Source: Bacteroidota bacterium (GTDB lineage Bacteria; Bacteroidota; Bacteroidia; Bacteroidales; Cfx3-03). Taken from it: a stretch of 7,673 nt of DNA. The notes beneath the pieces are model-generated. The model had not been told where the DNA came from and searched no databases. It was given only the letters and a program-made list of their open reading frames with translations. A program made the translations under genes and the position numbers. How positions within the stretch are numbered: the stretch's first letter is position 1; every line of letters begins with the position of its first letter. The stretch covers positions 1-7,673 of the forward strand of contig JAUZOX010000112.1 in assembly GCA_030706265.1 (NCBI GenBank). Reading direction: 5' to 3'. This document shows, piece after piece, positions 5,790 to 7,673 of the stretch.

Positions 5790-6443
5790 ATGGTAAAAAA
5801 AATCATCTCTATTCTCCTCCTCGTCTTATTAGTTGGATGTAGCACGATCTATATCCCCAACTATTATTATCGGAAATACAAACAGATCCGGACATCTTCA
5901 CCTAAGACGATGCCCATCAAAATGAACGGCGCCTATGTCACGGAATTTAAGAGTCATCATACGAATGAGAATGAGAAAGATGCGGTAAGTTATGGCTTCT
6001 ATTACACTAATAATTTATACTGTGGAATCATGATCCCCTTTGTTGAGAAAGGGATCACAAAGATTTCAAATGAAACAGAATTGATTGATGCCATAAAAAA
6101 TGGGACCATCAACAAATGGTTGAGTTGGGGCTATTATAAAGTAGAGGGGAATATAATAAAAGAATATGGTTTGACAGACAATCACCAGAATCCCATCTTG
6201 TTCGGGTATGTCTTACCGGTCCATTTAGACAGAATGCACATCATCAATGATACATTGATTGCCAGAACAGAACGGGGTAAAGACATCATAAATTATATGG
6301 GTCTCCACTGGATGCAACCCGATGGGACGAATGAATACATTGAAATACAATGCGCTTTTAAACCCTTTCTCAAACCGGATTCAACTGACAATGACTTTAT
6401 TGTTCAGTTCAACAATCTCTATTCAAAAAGGCGTAATTTCTGA
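5790..6443 (+). CDS. Predicted lipoprotein of unknown function
   Basis: The protein has 217 residues from the ATG at 5790 to the TGA at 6441-6443. Residues 1-17 (MVKKIISILLLVLLVGC) are a textbook lipoprotein signal: two lysines, a leucine-rich core and an LVGC lipobox with Cys17. The mature part begins STIYIPNYYYRKYKQ and is rich in Tyr, Asn and Ile with alternating strands (NGAYVTEF, YGFYYTNNLYCGIMIPF, WGYYKVEGNIIKEYG), suggesting a mainly beta fold exposed to the periplasm or cell surface. A second Cys lies in the middle and another near the C-terminus. I do not recognise a family. The gene stands alone on its strand: copy B of the direct repeat ends 192 bases upstream, and the polyketide synthase operon converges on it. 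The upstream 190 bases are AT-rich without a clear TAnnTTTG element. Confidence 0.85.
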   Translation: MVKKIISILLLVLLVGCSTIYIPNYYYRKYKQIRTSSPKTMPIKMNGAYVTEFKSHHTNENEKDAVSYGFYYTNNLYCGIMIPFVEKGITKISNETELIDAIKNGTINKWLSWGYYKVEGNIIKEYGLTDNHQNPILFGYVLPVHLDRMHIINDTLIARTERGKDIINYMGLHWMQPDGTNEYIEIQCAFKPFLKPDSTDNDFIVQFNNLYSKRRNF

Positions 6444-6485
6444 TAAAATAGTTCCTGACACCATTATAACAGATTATTCAACCAT

Positions 6486-6671
6486 TTAACGATGGCAGGA
6501 ATTAATATAATAGGTAACGTCATTGCGACGGATAATATAAGCGGAATGAAATGATCGCTTCACGCAGGTTTTGTGAGAAACCTGGGCTGTAATGTCCATA
6601 TCTATTCGACTCCAATTTATCTCATCCATCATTTCAGCATCCGTCGACCGGTATTTGAATTTACCCGGCAT
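6486..6671 (-). pseudogene. Truncated N-terminus of a probable SAM-dependent methyltransferase
   Basis: An ATG at 6671 on the minus strand overlaps the end of the polyketide synthase gene by 11 bases, an arrangement typical of translational coupling. The frame encodes 61 residues, beginning MPGKFKYRSTDAEMMDEIN. The RSxxxExMD pattern matches, as I recall it, the N-terminus of the class I methyltransferases encoded directly after type III polyketide synthases in many Bacteroidota. After about residue 20 the sequence loses resemblance (WSRIDMDITAQVSHKTC and onward) and stops at 6486; such methyltransferases normally have about 230 residues, and no glycine-rich SAM-binding motif is present. The remainder appears deleted rather than shifted, because the convergent lipoprotein gene ends only 42 bases beyond. 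A 10-base sequence shared with the REP-like palindromes lies at 6518-6527. The alternative is a chance small frame. Confidence 0.5.
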
Positions 6672-7673
6672 AAGTAAACAATGCTGTATCAATACAAATA
6701 CCCGGACCAAAACCAATAGAGAAAATGGTTTCATCGGCTTTGGGTTTTGCTTTCAATATTTCATTTAATACGAAAAGTATGGTTGGTGACGACATGTTGC
6801 CATAATCATTCAGCACTTTATAGGAATAAACCAATTCGTCATCATTCATGTGCATGCGTTGCTTGATGGTGTCCAGGATCTTTTTCCCTCCGGGATGAAT
6901 AGCCCACTTATCAATGGTCTCAGGGTTTATCCGGAGTTTATTACCTGCCTTTAAAACGATATTATTTATCTCTTCACCAATAAATTCAGGTACCTTGGAA
7001 TCCAGGATCATTTCAAAATTAACCGGGTTAATGTTCCAACCCATCAACTCTTTTCCTTTGTCAAGAATGATGGAGTAGAAGCCGTTTATGTCGAATCCGC
7101 TGAAGTGATGAAGCCTGGCATAATTTTCTGAGGTGACTATCAGACAGGCAGCACCATCACCAAAAATAGTGTTTGACAACAGGTTATCGTGATTGTTTTT
7201 TGCTTTGAAATGGAGCGTACATAGTTCGGTACAAACGATCAGCACCTTTGCATTTTCATCCGTTTTGGTAATCATATCGCTGATTTTCAATGCATGAAAA
7301 GCCGCATTACATCCCATGAAATTTATGCTGGTATGAAAGATTTCGTTGGATAAGTTCAAGTGGCAGATCAGTTCCGCATCAAGTCCCGGTGCGTAGATGC
7401 CGGTACAAGTTACAGTTATTAAATGTGTGATTCCAAATTCTTTAACTGATGAGTTGATTTTTTGAAAAGCATCATTTATTACTGAAACACTAAGTGTAAC
7501 TGCTTCTTCTTTATATACATTAAGTCTGTCTTCAACAGTTGGTTCACCATCATCACCTGTGAAGAAAAGATCGTCTTCAGTACTGCTGTTAAAATCAGGC
7601 AATGATGAATAGCGTGATTCTATGCCACTATGGTTAAATAACAGGTTCAGTTTGCGCGTTACCTTTTCATCGT
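6661..7673 (-). CDS. Type III polyketide synthase (chalcone/stilbene synthase family), 5' end outside window
   Basis: The frame enters from the right edge and ends at the TAA at 6661-6663, giving 336 visible residues; the first complete codons encode DEKVTRKLNLLFNHSGIESR. The TTG at 7602 is not the start, since conserved sequence (SGIESRYS) continues before it. The catalytic triad is intact: Cys121 in NFMGCNAAFHALK, His259 in WAIHPGGKKILD and Asn292 in YGNMSSPTILFVLNE; the 138- and 33-residue spacings match those of plant chalcone synthase. FGDGAA and the GFGPG loop (residues 320-324) are also present. The enzyme condenses an acyl-CoA starter with malonyl-CoA units in the cytosol to yield a pyrone, resorcinol or similar product; which one cannot be told. 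Only about 20-40 residues are missing compared with the usual 350-390. It overlaps a methyltransferase remnant downstream, so tailoring may be lost. The residue next to the reactive Cys is Gly, as in the family. Confidence 0.96.
   Translation of the reverse strand, partial: DEKVTRKLNLLFNHSGIESRYSSLPDFNSSTEDDLFFTGDDGEPTVEDRLNVYKEEAVTLSVSVINDAFQKINSSVKEFGITHLITVTCTGIYAPGLDAELICHLNLSNEIFHTSINFMGCNAAFHALKISDMITKTDENAKVLIVCTELCTLHFKAKNNHDNLLSNTIFGDGAACLIVTSENYARLHHFSGFDINGFYSIILDKGKELMGWNINPVNFEMILDSKVPEFIGEEINNIVLKAGNKLRINPETIDKWAIHPGGKKILDTIKQRMHMNDDELVYSYKVLNDYGNMSSPTILFVLNEILKAKPKADETIFSIGFGPGICIDTALFTYAG

Noticed and set aside
6464..6559. 31-codon hydrophobic minus-strand stretch (FIPLILSVAMTLPIILIPAI) after the methyltransferase start
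   Set aside because: It could be the end of a membrane protein brought next to the methyltransferase start by deletion, but it lacks a start codon, is very short and lies in AT-rich DNA where hydrophobic frames arise by chance.
1..7673. CRISPR array, rRNA, tRNA or intact transposase
   Set aside because: I found no regularly spaced direct repeats, no rRNA-like or cloverleaf sequence and no transposase catalytic motifs; the only repeats are the two long copies and the short palindromes described.

Overview
The window looks like chromosomal DNA of a Bacteroidota bacterium. The evidence is a Bacteroidota-type outer-membrane beta-barrel protein next to a GLPGLI-family protein, several lipoproteins, A-rich start regions without Shine-Dalgarno sequences, and a type III polyketide synthase of the kind found in that phylum. 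All calls come from reading the sequence; no database was searched.

Layout. Positions 1-2514 (+): the 3' part of a TonB-receptor-like outer-membrane beta-barrel gene, followed after 27 bases by a GLPGLI-family gene, probably one operon. Positions 2515-2960: no gene recognised. Positions 2961-3410 (+): a small protein with two membrane helices and a soluble tail. Positions 3411-5789: mostly accessory or decayed DNA. It holds two direct copies of a ~195-bp repeat (3507-3699 and 5403-5597) on either side of a minus-strand lipoprotein gene (3819-4778), and a wrecked GIY-YIG endonuclease gene (5059-5270) associated with short REP-like palindromes. Positions 5790-6443 (+): an orphan lipoprotein. 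Positions 6486-7673 (-): a type III polyketide synthase whose 5' end lies outside the window, overlapping by 11 bases the start of a downstream reading frame that appears to be the broken N-terminus of a methyltransferase.

How the parts fit. The first pair probably acts at the outer membrane and periplasm in substrate uptake or surface function; the substrate cannot be read from the sequence. The polyketide synthase would make an aromatic or pyrone-type polyketide from acyl- and malonyl-CoA, but the tailoring methyltransferase expected after it is only a remnant, so the pathway is incomplete here or completed elsewhere. The middle region carries the least understood material: the mosaic repeat pair, with hints of an old minus-strand reading frame, and the palindrome/GIY-YIG unit, whose palindrome copies share a paired base change. 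These are the best candidates for something poorly described, but they look like relics rather than an intact new system.
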